Shown in pieces: positions 1 through 7,818 of a DNA stretch of 19,104 bases. Both the position numbers and the translations under genes were made by a program. The notes under the pieces were generated by a model. It was not told the origin of the DNA. It worked only from the letters and a program-made list of their open reading frames with translations, and searched no databases. This DNA comes from Eubacteriales Family XIII. Incertae Sedis bacterium (GTDB lineage: Bacteria; Bacillota; Clostridia; Peptostreptococcales; Anaerovoracaceae), in NCBI GenBank assembly GCA_031287295.1, contig JAITTH010000090.1, positions 1-19,104 of the forward strand. Direction: 5' to 3'. How positions within the stretch are numbered: the stretch's first letter is position 1; each line of letters starts with the position of its first letter.

Positions 1-991
1 CGGTTCCTATTGTTGCAAGCATGAGTGCCTTAATGGTATGCATTCGATTTTCCGCTTCGTCAAAAACCACGGAATGAGGTCCGCGGAACACTTCGTCCGT
101 AACTTCGCGAATGTCGTAGCCCAAGGAGCGTTGCTCCAATGCCATAGCCGTCTCAAAATCGTGAAAAGATGGCAGGCAGTGCATGAAGATAACATTCGGA
201 TTGCCCGTCTGCTCCATTAATTCCTGCGTGATTTTATAGGGGCGTAAGAGCTTTACGCGCTTTGGAATCTCCATTTCTTCACCCATAGACGCCCATATAT
301 CGGTATAGATGACATCTGCGCCCTCAACTTCTGCAAGGTCGGAAGAAAACCGAATTTTTGCGCCGCTTTTTTGCGCGGCATCCGCAATATGCTCAAAAAC
401 CCACGCCTCCGGCGCCAGCTGCTGCGGTCCGCAGGCAACAAATTCGATGCCCAGTTTTGCGCAACCGTACATCCACGCGTAGGTCATATTGTTTCGCGTA
501 TCACCACAGAACACAACCTTAACCTCGTTCAGCGGCTTTTTCACGTATTCTTCGATGGTGAGCAGATCGGCAAGAATCTGTGTGGGGTGATCTACATTGG
601 TAAGCCCGTTGTAGACCGGAACCCCGGAATACTTGGCGAGATCCTCGACCACTTGTTGGGAATAACCCCGGTATTCGATCGCATCGTAGAGACGTCCGAA
701 GACCTTTGCGCTATCTTCGAGCGATTCTTTCTTTCCAAACTGGGAATCGCGATTGCTCAGAAACGTAACGGAACCGCCCTCTTGCGCAGCCGCTGTCTCA
801 AATGCACTGCGCGTTCGTGTTGAGGTCTTTTCAAAGAGAAGAAGAATGCATTTTCCTTTCAGGCGTTCCCGAATGACGCCGGCTTTCCTTTCAGCTTTCA
901 GCTTTGCTGAAAAATCGAGAAGATATCGAATCTCCTCCGATGAAAAGTCCATCAGTGAAAGCAAACTACGTCCCTTCAGATCGATCGCCAT
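1..991 (-). CDS. argF: Ornithine carbamoyltransferase, 3' end cut by window edge
   Basis: Transfers the carbamoyl group between carbamoyl phosphate and ornithine/citrulline in the cytoplasm, either in arginine synthesis or in the arginine deiminase pathway. My translation from the ATG at 991 gives 330 residues, open at the window start; the family is about 330-340 aa, so only a few C-terminal residues and the stop are missing. Visible motifs are the carbamoyl-phosphate loop STRTR (residues 57-61), HPTQ (135-138) and HCLP (271-274). A GGGAGGC ribosome binding site lies at 996-1002. The overall text (GKKES, IEYRGY, NGLT, HPTQILADLLT) resembles catabolic ArcB-type enzymes at least as much as anabolic ArgF, so the symbol could also be arcB; the neighbour that would decide this lies outside the window. 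Regulation is suggested by a promoter and ARG-box-like repeats upstream. The identity of the enzyme is secure; its direction in vivo is not. Confidence 0.95.
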   Translation of the reverse strand, partial: MAIDLKGRSLLSLMDFSSEEIRYLLDFSAKLKAERKAGVIRERLKGKCILLLFEKTSTRTRSAFETAAAQEGGSVTFLSNRDSQFGKKESLEDSAKVFGRLYDAIEYRGYSQQVVEDLAKYSGVPVYNGLTNVDHPTQILADLLTIEEYVKKPLNEVKVVFCGDTRNNMTYAWMYGCAKLGIEFVACGPQQLAPEAWVFEHIADAAQKSGAKIRFSSDLAEVEGADVIYTDIWASMGEEMEIPKRVKLLRPYKITQELMEQTGNPNVIFMHCLPSFHDFETAMALEQRSLGYDIREVTDEVFRGPHSVVFDEAENRMHTIKALMLATIGT

Positions 992-1046
992 CAACGCCTC
1001 CCGTGCAGCATACGCTCCGACTGCTTGCCGATAAAAAAAACAAATC

Positions 1047-1088
1047 TTTTATCAGATGACGTTGGAAGAGACCTGTCATCTGATAAAA
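1047..1088 (-). other. Perfect 14-bp inverted repeat in the argF leader (possible attenuator)
   Basis: Arms TTTTATCAGATGAC and GTCATCTGATAAAA (1047-1060 and 1075-1088) are perfectly complementary around a 14-nt loop. On the minus strand the hairpin is followed, after about six bases, by a run of eight T (1033-1040). It lies downstream of the argF promoter and upstream of its ribosome binding site, so it falls inside the argF leader. It could attenuate argF, stop read-through from the LRR gene, or stabilise the mRNA. The gap between stem and T-run makes it a non-canonical terminator. Confidence 0.6.
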
Positions 1089-1122
1089 TTTCATGCTCGG
1101 ATTAAATCAAATATAAGATTAG

Positions 1123-1150
1123 ATTATACATATCGTGCGGAGATTGTCAA
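1123..1150 (-). promoter_or_regulatory. argF promoter, consensus -35 and -10
   Basis: On the minus strand TTGACA (1150-1145) and TATAAT (1128-1123) are separated by 16 bp. Both hexamers match the sigma-A consensus exactly. Transcription should start near 1115, giving a leader of about 125 nt that contains the 1047-1088 hairpin. Confidence 0.85.
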
Positions 1151-1158
1151 TTACTTTT

Positions 1159-1193
1159 TGTATATTTATTCTTAATTATGTATATTTATTCTT
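1159..1193 (-). promoter_or_regulatory. Two tandem ARG-box-like operators upstream of argF
   Basis: The 15-mer TGTATATTTATTCTT occurs exactly twice, at 1159-1173 and 1179-1193, with a 20-bp period. It fits the ArgR/AhrC operator pattern TGnAT(W4)ATTC on one half and partly on the other. The pair sits just upstream of the -35 of the argF promoter. Binding by a hexameric arginine repressor/activator is inferred from pattern and position. Confidence 0.6.
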
Positions 1194-1203
1194 TCAAACT
1201 CTT

Positions 1204-3585
1204 TTACATCCGATGGCGTTGGAAGAGGTCTTGCGATGTTTTTAACATTCCTGCGGTCGCGAGCACGAGCACGAGCCACCAAAGCATCGGGTTGGCGTTA
1301 TCTCCGGTATTTGGATTCGTGCCGCCGGCGCTTGTGCCGGTACCGGGATTCGCAGAGGTTCCCTGCACATTGACGCGCAGACTGAGGTCTTCGCTGATGC
1401 CGTCTTTGAATTCCGCCTTCAACACATACACGCCGTTTGCATAGGTTTTCAGATACGCTTCACTCAGTGTGATGACGGTGCTGCCCTGCGTAATCGTATA
1501 GCTTGACGGAGAGATCTCCGTACCGTCAAGGGAAAGACGCATAAATTTCGTATGGTCGGCGTCTATGCGCGCCGTAACTGTACCGCTACCGGTAAAATTA
1601 TCAAATTGCTTAAGTACGGGATAGACGATGGGAGGCGTTTCAGTGCTGAGTGTCGTTGCGTTCGCCGCCTGATACGCTGCGCGATTGCCCGCCGCATCCT
1701 CTACCAGCACATTGAAATAGTATGTGGTGGCAGCCGGCAGACCGCCCACGCCAAAACTCGTGATGTTCGCCGTGCCGCCCGCGTTCAGCAGTGTTCCGTT
1801 CGCCGTGCAGTCCGAAACAGAAGAGATGTTGTCTCTTATCGAAGTGTAGACATAGTATTTCAGATTCGCTGCCGCTGTTACATTGTCCGACGCCGCTGTC
1901 CAGTTCAGGGTAAGTGATGTTTGCGAAGCGTTTGCGGTGGTGATTGTGCCGCCGATTCCCGGCACAGGCGATAAGGTATCGGGCACTGTCGCCGTCACAT
2001 CATAATACAGTATCGTAGTACCGTTCTCGGCTGTGACTTTCACATATACATGAGTATCTCCGCCATCTATCGGCAGACTGACGGGCACATCCGCGTCCTG
2101 AGAAAAGCCCCTGTCTGAATAAATATGCCACGTCGCCATCACGTCCGTAGTCCTTATGTCCGATGTCGCGATGCTCGATACACCGCCTGTCACGGATATG
2201 GACGCCGTTATCGGGTCAGCAGACGTTCCGGCTTCGGCTCCCGGCGTCACGCGATTCATCGCTACAGAGTATAGTCCTGCGTCAGTGGACAGCAGAGGAT
2301 TCACAGTACAACCGGACGGAGCAGAAGTGTTGTTTATCATGTCTGTGTAAAGTGCCTCCGAGCCTGTCGGACAATTTATAACAATACCTGTTGAAGGAAT
2401 GCCGTTAAACACGCCCGGGTTCACTGTCGGAGGCGGAGTCGCACCACGAAACCACAAGACACTTAGGTTTGTGCAGTTACTAAACATATTGCCGCCCATC
2501 GTCTGTAAACTTTCCGGAAACGTTACGCTGGCAAGATTCTCGCACTTTTCAAACACGGCATGGTCTATCGACTGGAGGCTTGTGCAGGCACTTAAATCTA
2601 TGCTTGTGAACTTCGTAGTCGAAAACGCCGCAACGCCTATCGTCTGGAGACTTGTACAGGCAGTGAAATCTATGCTCGCGAGATTTGTAAACGAAAACGC
2701 CGCGCTGCCTATCGTCCGGAGGTCTGTGCAGCCGCTGAGATCTACGCTCTGAAGATCCTTACATGCCTGGAACACGAAGTTTCCTATTGTCTGAAGGTCT
2801 GTGCAGCCGCTGAAATCTACGCTTTTCAGGGTTTCACATGTATGAAACGCCGCGGTTTCTATCGTCTGGAGACTTGTACAGGCACTGAAATCTACGCTGT
2901 CCAAAGCTGTGCACTGCTGAAACGCCGCAACGCCTATCGTCCGGAGGCTTGTACAGGTACTGAAATCTATGCCGGTCAGACTTGTGCACCCATTAAATGC
3001 GTAGTAGTTTATCGACTGGAGACTTGCCGGAAGCGTTACACTGACAAGATTTGAACAGGAATCGAACGCACGGTCGCCTATCTCAGTCACGCCGTTTTCG
3101 ATTTCAACAGATTTTATACTGTTATAGCGGTCTTGGTCGCTGATGTTGCTGATATTCGTGTCTGTCCGCCAATTCGTCGTTCCCTCATCGCTTGTCACCG
3201 TCAGTTTTCCGGTAGTATGATCAAATTCATAACCGGTGCCTATGACAATCCCAACTATTTCATCGCGGACTACGTCAGACGGAAGTTCCTCATTCGAGAG
3301 GTCTTCGACGGCTTCCGCCTCAGGTGGACGTTCATCGAGGATTACGTCAGACGGAAGTTCCTCATTCGTGATTTCTTCGACGGCTTCCGCCGCCTGTTCG
3401 TCTTCGTCTCCTTGAAGATTGCCATCTTCTTCCATAAGCTCCACCGTCACCTCAGACTCAGGCTCCGCGGAATCGGCGAAAATGCCGATTGGCATGACCA
3501 CAACCGCCGCCAAAACCAAAGCAAATAAGATACTTGCTACTTTCATGGAGAGTTGTCTTCTCTTTGCTTTCTTTTCTTTCATCAT
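1204..3585 (-). CDS. Secreted BspA-type LRR surface protein with FN3 domain and sortase signal
   Basis: A 793-residue cell-wall protein, probably an adhesin or host/matrix-binding protein; its ligand is unknown. From the ATG at 3585, residues 1-38 form a signal peptide with a basic N-terminus and a hydrophobic core. An acidic stretch contains a 24-residue duplication (67-90, 91-114). Residues about 155-395 are BspA-like LRR_5 repeats with the pattern CTSLQTIG..AF and a 24-25-residue period. About 455-535 is a small beta domain. About 538-648 is a fibronectin-III-like domain (LTLNWTAASDNV, TTYYFNVLVEDAAGN). About 652-740 is another beta module. A GT-rich linker leads to NPNTG (757-761), a hydrophobic segment (766-781) and a short basic tail, i.e. 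a sortase substrate. AGGAG at 3592-3596 selects the start at 3585 (or 3582) rather than an in-frame start 14 codons upstream. It appears monocistronic. Confidence 0.88.
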   Translation of the reverse strand: MMKEKKAKRRQLSMKVASILFALVLAAVVVMPIGIFADSAEPESEVTVELMEEDGNLQGDEDEQAAEAVEEITNEELPSDVILDERPPEAEAVEDLSNEELPSDVVRDEIVGIVIGTGYEFDHTTGKLTVTSDEGTTNWRTDTNISNISDQDRYNSIKSVEIENGVTEIGDRAFDSCSNLVSVTLPASLQSINYYAFNGCTSLTGIDFSTCTSLRTIGVAAFQQCTALDSVDFSACTSLQTIETAAFHTCETLKSVDFSGCTDLQTIGNFVFQACKDLQSVDLSGCTDLRTIGSAAFSFTNLASIDFTACTSLQTIGVAAFSTTKFTSIDLSACTSLQSIDHAVFEKCENLASVTFPESLQTMGGNMFSNCTNLSVLWFRGATPPPTVNPGVFNGIPSTGIVINCPTGSEALYTDMINNTSAPSGCTVNPLLSTDAGLYSVAMNRVTPGAEAGTSADPITASISVTGGVSSIATSDIRTTDVMATWHIYSDRGFSQDADVPVSLPIDGGDTHVYVKVTAENGTTILYYDVTATVPDTLSPVPGIGGTITTANASQTSLTLNWTAASDNVTAAANLKYYVYTSIRDNISSVSDCTANGTLLNAGGTANITSFGVGGLPAATTYYFNVLVEDAAGNRAAYQAANATTLSTETPPIVYPVLKQFDNFTGSGTVTARIDADHTKFMRLSLDGTEISPSSYTITQGSTVITLSEAYLKTYANGVYVLKAEFKDGISEDLSLRVNVQGTSANPGTGTSAGGTNPNTGDNANPMLWWLVLVLATAGMLKTSQDLFQRHRM
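2551..2955 (-). repeat. Tandem ~72-75-bp coding repeats (LRR units)
   Basis: About five and a half degenerate direct repeats inside the surface-protein gene encode residues about 211-345. Each unit is 24 or 25 codons and encodes a C-T-S/D-L-x-x-I block. The near identity of several units at DNA level suggests recent expansion and possible copy-number variation between strains. Confidence 0.8.
3244..3387 (-). repeat. 72-bp direct duplication in the acidic N-terminal region
   Basis: TACGTCAGACGGAAGTTCCT recurs with a 72-bp offset (3271 and 3343), giving two 24-residue acidic units, each containing NEELPSDV. It lies between the signal peptide and the LRR domain and probably forms an extended stalk or linker. 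Confidence 0.8.
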
Positions 3586-3775
3586 GTCAAGCTCCTTTGC
3601 CTGATGTGTACCCCGAAGCACTTGCAATCCCTGTGCTTATCACCGTTGTTGCTATAGGTACCCACATGAAAGCATTTTCAAACGCCGCTTCTAACATTCC
3701 ACGCATGAAAAAATGTATGCAAGATCAATCGTCGAAAGCGAAAGTGTAACTGAGGATACGGGGAGGAAGAGAGCA

Positions 3776-3784
3776 TGCTATAAT
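3776..3784 (+). promoter_or_regulatory. Candidate extended -10 promoter for the AEC permease
   Basis: TGCTATAAT (3776-3784) is an exact extended -10 element about 95 bp upstream of the permease start. No good -35 is present 17 bp upstream (ATACGG). Between the LRR gene start and the permease start (about 290 bp) I see nothing else gene-like. Confidence 0.5.
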
Positions 3785-3879
3785 GAAAAAAAAGATCCTA
3801 TTTGCATAGCCTCATGTGACAAAGATGTGAGCAACAAAAGAACTTTCATGAAACAAGAATCAGCAGAATGGAGCAAACC

Positions 3880-4809
3880 ATGGTCGATATCGCAAGCATA
3901 GGTTCAACCGCGGCGCACATCATAATCTTGATGGGCGTCGGTTTCGTTTGCGGGAAGAGCGGTCTGTTCACAAAAGAAGTACAGAAAAAGCTGACAGACG
4001 TCGTACTCTTTGTTTTTTTGCCCTGTACGATTATCAGTTCATTTGAAATCCACATGAAAAATGGGCAATTGCTCAGCTTTGGCATTACTTTTCTTACCGC
4101 AGCTGTTTTACAAGCATTCATTCAAATTTTCAGCTATGCTTTGTACCGTAAAGAATCCTACGATAGGAAGGCGGTCTTACGCTATGCGACCACCGTCTGT
4201 AATTCCGGATTCTTTGGCATGTCTATTCTTGCTGCACTCTACGGACAAGAAGCACTTTCTTATGGTGCAATATTTCTCATTCCACAACGAATTACCATGT
4301 GGACATTCAGCATGTCGTACTTTACAAAGGAGAAAGAGAATCCTGCCATTGCAGCACTGAAGGCAATGGGAAACCCAAACATGATAGCCGTCTATATCGG
4401 TCTTGTCCTTCTTCTTGTCAAAATCGAAATTCCAACCGCCCTGAGCCTGCCAATCGACAGTTTTTCCGCCTGTACCCTTCCGATAACCATGGTACTCTGT
4501 GGCTCCATTCTCCTTGAGCTTCGGAAAGATATGCTGAAAGACAAGACTGTTTATTTCTTCTGTTTTATTCGCCTGATTTTTATTCCGGGCATTGCCTTTG
4601 CGGCCTGTCTACTCGCAGACATACCCCGCAACATTGCCGAAATTGCAGTGCTGATGACGGGTATGCCCGCCGGTGCAACATCCGGTCTTCTGGCGATTAA
4701 ATACAACGGCGACGAAAAACTTGCTTCTACCATCATCGCCATTACGACCATCCTATTTATTGCCATGATTCCTTTTTGGCTGTTTGTGGCATTCCCGCTC
4801 TTCGGATAA
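3880..4809 (+). CDS. AEC-family (auxin efflux carrier-like) membrane permease
   Basis: An integral membrane transporter of the AEC family, whose bacterial members include malate and other organic-acid permeases; the substrate cannot be read from sequence. About 309 residues is typical for the family (300-320). The protein is hydrophobic throughout, with roughly eight to ten membrane segments. Family features are the N-terminal GVGFVCGKSGLFTKE, the FLPCTIISSF segment, a conserved middle stretch with NSGFFGMSILAALYG, and the C-terminal MPAGATSGLLAIKYNGDEKLAST. I chose the ATG at 3880 because GGAG (3870-3873) lies six bases before it; the in-frame ATG at 3868 has no comparable site. It is a single-gene unit, convergent with ribU downstream. 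Confidence 0.88.
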   Translation: MVDIASIGSTAAHIIILMGVGFVCGKSGLFTKEVQKKLTDVVLFVFLPCTIISSFEIHMKNGQLLSFGITFLTAAVLQAFIQIFSYALYRKESYDRKAVLRYATTVCNSGFFGMSILAALYGQEALSYGAIFLIPQRITMWTFSMSYFTKEKENPAIAALKAMGNPNMIAVYIGLVLLLVKIEIPTALSLPIDSFSACTLPITMVLCGSILLELRKDMLKDKTVYFFCFIRLIFIPGIAFAACLLADIPRNIAEIAVLMTGMPAGATSGLLAIKYNGDEKLASTIIAITTILFIAMIPFWLFVAFPLFG

Positions 4810-4842
4810 GCTTATTTTTTCGCCTGATGTGTAGCCCGTGCC

Positions 4843-5427
4843 TCACTTATGCAAAAACGGTGAAATTCTCTTGTAGAGGATAAACGTCAACACCGCGCTG
4901 ATGAGCCCTTTGATCAGATTCACGGGGATAATTGCGGGGACAATCAAGGGTTTCACAACTGCGACCGGCACACCCATAAAAGCGGGCGTAATGAACAGAT
5001 TCGAGGGAATCATAACTGCCGTCATTGCGAGAATCCCGACGATGAGTCCGATAATGGCATGTTTGCGATCTTTCTTCACGCGATAAATCAGTCCTGCAGC
5101 CAGAACGTAAGTCCCAATAGCGATGATGTGCATGATCATCCCATAAGGACCACTTTCTGCACCGCCAAGAAAGAAATTGATTACGATGCTGAGTGCGGCG
5201 ATGACAATTCCTGCGGGTACACCAAAAGCAAAACAGCTTATGAGTATGGGTAGATCTGAAAATTCGTAGCGGATGAAATCCACCGTCGGCAGTACGGGCA
5301 TTGAGGGGATGAAGGAAAAGACAACGGAAATCGCCAGCATCATTGCTGCTTTTGCGAGCTTCACCGTTCTCTGGTGAGAATTTGGGTCCTTCACTTGTTC
5401 TTCCGTGATTCTAACTTGCTGCTGCAT
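4843..5427 (-). CDS. ribU: Riboflavin ECF transporter S component RibU
   Basis: Substrate-binding membrane subunit for riboflavin uptake; it works with the shared EcfA/A'/T module, which is not in this window. The protein has 194 residues, the normal S-component size, with an N-terminal cytoplasmic stretch and about six membrane segments. The segment FIRYEFSDLPILI after the first helix corresponds to the characteristic RibU riboflavin-binding region, and NxxFITPAFMGVP and IPVNLIKGLISAVL are also typical of RibU. AGGAGGT stands just upstream of the ATG. The FMN riboswitch in the leader independently supports the substrate: when FMN is abundant, transport should be shut off. It appears monocistronic. 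Confidence 0.93.
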   Translation of the reverse strand: MQQQVRITEEQVKDPNSHQRTVKLAKAAMMLAISVVFSFIPSMPVLPTVDFIRYEFSDLPILISCFAFGVPAGIVIAALSIVINFFLGGAESGPYGMIMHIIAIGTYVLAAGLIYRVKKDRKHAIIGLIVGILAMTAVMIPSNLFITPAFMGVPVAVVKPLIVPAIIPVNLIKGLISAVLTFILYKRISPFLHK

Positions 5428-5544
5428 TTTTTTACCTCCTGCTTACAAATGTTCGATCGATATTGCGATCGCTCTTGAGATTGCACATCGTACACTTTTA
5501 TAGCGCGATGCGCGATAGCAAAGAAATCTGTAGCGGAGATTAAA

Positions 5545-5574
5545 ATGCCCTCCAAAAAATGCTTCGGAGGGCAT
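5545..5574 (-). terminator. Hairpin attenuator downstream of the FMN aptamer
   Basis: On the minus strand ATGCCCTCC (5574-5566) pairs with GGAGGGCAT (5553-5545) around a 12-nt loop, followed by TTTAAT. It sits between the FMN aptamer and ribU, where a transcription-termination expression platform is expected. The U-tract is short, so efficiency is uncertain. Confidence 0.6.
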
Positions 5575-5607
5575 AAAAACGCTAAAATAATGCGCAATCG
5601 TTTCTTT

Positions 5608-5757
5608 CATCCGGACTTTAACCGTCGGTACCCGATTCAAACGGATTCTGCGTCGTAAGGGGGAACGTTCCCTGCCTTACTCGGCTCGCGGACTTGTCGC
5701 TTCGGCATATGCCTTTACGCTTCACCGCCGGTGAGGAGTTTCACCTCGCCCTGAAAC
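5608..5757 (-). ncRNA. FMN riboswitch (RFN element)
   Basis: The minus strand shows the conserved RFN blocks in order: CAGGGCGAGGTGAAACTCC, ACCGGCGGT, AGTCCGCGAGC, and finally ACCGACGGT followed by AAGTCCGGATG. These match the FMN aptamer core, including its closing strand at 5608. The variable arm (about 5655-5680) contains a short hairpin, GGGAACGTTCCC. It precedes ribU and a hairpin attenuator, so FMN binding should repress riboflavin uptake. Confidence 0.96.
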
Positions 5758-5811
5758 AGATTTCTACTTTGTAGTCGGACGCATCAAAGGAATACGTCAC
5801 AACCATTTCCA

Positions 5812-5840
5812 ACTTTACCGTACGATAGAACCGCTGTCAA
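5812..5840 (-). promoter_or_regulatory. Candidate ribU promoter overlapping the end of the upstream gene
   Basis: TTGACA (5840-5835) on the minus strand overlaps the stop codon of the DUF885 gene. TAAAGT follows at a 17-bp spacing (5817-5812). The -35 is perfect and the -10 matches four of six. Transcription from here would start about 50 nt before the FMN aptamer. Confidence 0.45.
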
Positions 5841-7654
5841 GCAGCTTTCTTCGATTTGGATGTTTTCGGAACGTCCAGCCAGTCGTCCAGCTCGGCATTG
5901 ACAATATCGAAAGGCGCAGGTCCTGTTTCCAAAAGGAAGGTATGGAACTCTTTTTCGTTGAAATCTTTTCCAAGAACATCCTCTGCCTTCTCGCGCAATT
6001 CGACAAATTCGACCGAACCCAAAGTGTATTTGATATAATTTCCGGGTTCAGCCACAAGGCTTTCGTACATTTCTTTTACGATCGTCTCATCCGTGATGCC
6101 GATGGTCGCCAAAAATTCTGTGAGCTCTTTTTGGGTCCACCCATGATAATTGACGCCGATGTCTGCCTTGCCATATAAACAGTAGGTATACCGTGCATTA
6201 TGCGAAAGCAGTTCTGCGACATTTTTCTCCAGTCCTGCCAAATAATAAGAACGCTGCTCCACATAGGTTGCCCAACCTTCCGTATAGCCACCCGTCCCGA
6301 TAAGCTGCCGCACCGGCGGTTCATCCAACGACTTGAAATAGACAATCTGATACAAATGTCCCGGATATCCTTCGTGAGCAAGTGTCGAGAATAAGACTGC
6401 TGCATCTGTCACCTTCGACTGATTGATGTAAATGGTGTTGTTTACTCCCTCATCAATGGGAGGAACGAGAAAGAATGCCGGACTCATATGGCTTTCCAGA
6501 GAGGGATCTACCGTTTTCAGGACATAACCATTGTCGGCACGAGGCGGATAGTCTTCTTCAATCGCCTCTTCCAGATAATTCAAAATGGCCTCCGGCGTGG
6601 TTACCGGGAAAACAGGGGACATTACCTTCTCTAAAATCGTCTGATCTTTCCCCATAATGGTTATAATTTTACCCATACTTTCTTTCATTGTTTCATCCAA
6701 CAAGGCATCAATTTCCTCTACGGTCCTTGACGACCCTGTACCTTGTTTCACAAGCAATTCAAAATACGCCTTCCCTTCTTTCAAATCCGGAAGTCCGCCT
6801 GTACGCGTATTGTCTTTATTGAATTCTTCCAATTGCGTCGCCAGATTTTCGTACGCAGGAAGGACTTCTTCCAAAACAATCGTTTTATTGCGCGCAATGA
6901 AATCGGCTTTTTCTTCATCCGTGAGACCTTCAAAAGCATTTACTTCTTCGTCAAAAGTGCTGAGGAGCAGATTGGATTCCGGATTTTTCGTAAACTCCCG
7001 AATCTGTGCAATCGTGTTCACCGCTGCGCTATTGGCCATAAAAAGACCGGAAGCCTTCTTTTCCTCTTCGAATTGAAGGATTTGATCGAAATAATCCGGG
7101 ACCAAGGAGAGAAGTTCCAGATAGTCGTCGAAATCTTCTTTGTCGTAAATATGATATTCCGAGAAAATAACAGGCAACTGCGATTGAATTCCGATGGTTG
7201 GCGACAGGGATTCACCATAATAGAGATATTCCTCATCTTCCGAAGACCACGACAGCTGCTCCGCCAAGATATCATAGGTGAGCTTCTGTGAATCCTTCAA
7301 GTTTTCGCGATCAATCGTCTTCAGCAGTTTTAATTGCTTTTGTTCAAAATCAATGCTTTCACGAAAGGCGTCGGCACTGTAGTCGCCAAGTGTGAGGTCG
7401 GGAACTTCGATGTCGAATGCACCGGGCGAAACAAGGAAAACATTCATCGTGAGCGAATCTGCCGTAACGTAATATTCAAATAAATCATTCGCGATACGGT
7501 CAAATTCTTCCTGATCCTCCAGCGCTTTTTTCGAAGGCTCTTTCACCTCCGTGCCACCCGTAGGTTCTTTCGGCGCGCAAGCAGAGAACGAAACCATCGA
7601 GACAATCAGAAGAAAGACAACCAGAATGTTAAATTTTTTAAATTTGCTTTTCAT
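5837..7654 (-). CDS. DUF885-family lipoprotein, putative zinc peptidase
   Basis: Probably a surface-anchored metallopeptidase. DUF885 proteins carry a gluzincin-like HExxH-related site, and few members have known substrates. From the ATG at 7654 the product has 605 residues. Residues 1-25 are a lipoprotein signal peptide ending in FSA before Cys26, where lipid would be attached. The metal motif HEGYPGH is at 427-433, with a downstream YTEGWATYVE (Glu459) as the probable third ligand region. This matches the family length (550-620) and architecture. GGGGGTG about 8 bases upstream selects this start over an upstream in-frame ATG that would put 18 residues before the signal peptide. It has its own promoter (7763-7792). 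The C-terminus is lysine-rich. Confidence 0.88.
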   Translation of the reverse strand: MKSKFKKFNILVVFLLIVSMVSFSACAPKEPTGGTEVKEPSKKALEDQEEFDRIANDLFEYYVTADSLTMNVFLVSPGAFDIEVPDLTLGDYSADAFRESIDFEQKQLKLLKTIDRENLKDSQKLTYDILAEQLSWSSEDEEYLYYGESLSPTIGIQSQLPVIFSEYHIYDKEDFDDYLELLSLVPDYFDQILQFEEEKKASGLFMANSAAVNTIAQIREFTKNPESNLLLSTFDEEVNAFEGLTDEEKADFIARNKTIVLEEVLPAYENLATQLEEFNKDNTRTGGLPDLKEGKAYFELLVKQGTGSSRTVEEIDALLDETMKESMGKIITIMGKDQTILEKVMSPVFPVTTPEAILNYLEEAIEEDYPPRADNGYVLKTVDPSLESHMSPAFFLVPPIDEGVNNTIYINQSKVTDAAVLFSTLAHEGYPGHLYQIVYFKSLDEPPVRQLIGTGGYTEGWATYVEQRSYYLAGLEKNVAELLSHNARYTYCLYGKADIGVNYHGWTQKELTEFLATIGITDETIVKEMYESLVAEPGNYIKYTLGSVEFVELREKAEDVLGKDFNEKEFHTFLLETGPAPFDIVNAELDDWLDVPKTSKSKKAA

Positions 7655-7762
7655 TTGGCACCCCCTATGGAGAAGCAGTAACCATAAAACGATAATTTCC
7701 TGTGACAAAATAACAACATAACATCACTATGCCCAATCTCGCCTAACGTACATTACTCCGAA

Positions 7763-7792
7763 ATTATATCACCGGAAACACATAGACCGCAA
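7763..7792 (-). promoter_or_regulatory. Promoter of the DUF885 lipoprotein gene
   Basis: On the minus strand TTGCGG (7792-7787) and TATAAT (7768-7763) are spaced by 18 bp. The -10 is preceded by TGA, making an extended -10. It lies in the 164-bp gap after the RACo-like gene and gives a leader of about 100 nt. Confidence 0.65.
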
Positions 7793-7818
7793 TGAAGCAA
7801 ATTTTGCGCCAAGCGGAA

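Noticed and set aside
2551..2955. Regular repeats that might suggest a CRISPR-like array
   Set aside because: They are contiguous, in frame and encode LRR units; there are no unique spacers.
3599..4836. GCCTGATGTGTA occurring at 3599-3610 and 4822-4833
   Set aside because: A 12-base match is expected by chance in a window of this length, and there is no common position relative to genes.
5440..5480. CGATCG inverted repeat in the ribU leader
   Set aside because: A short 6-bp stem made of a self-complementary hexamer; no positional or sequence support for a function.
6743..7291. 182-codon plus-strand frame
   Set aside because: It lies entirely opposite the DUF885 gene, has no ribosome binding site and no recognisable domain; it is antisense shadow.
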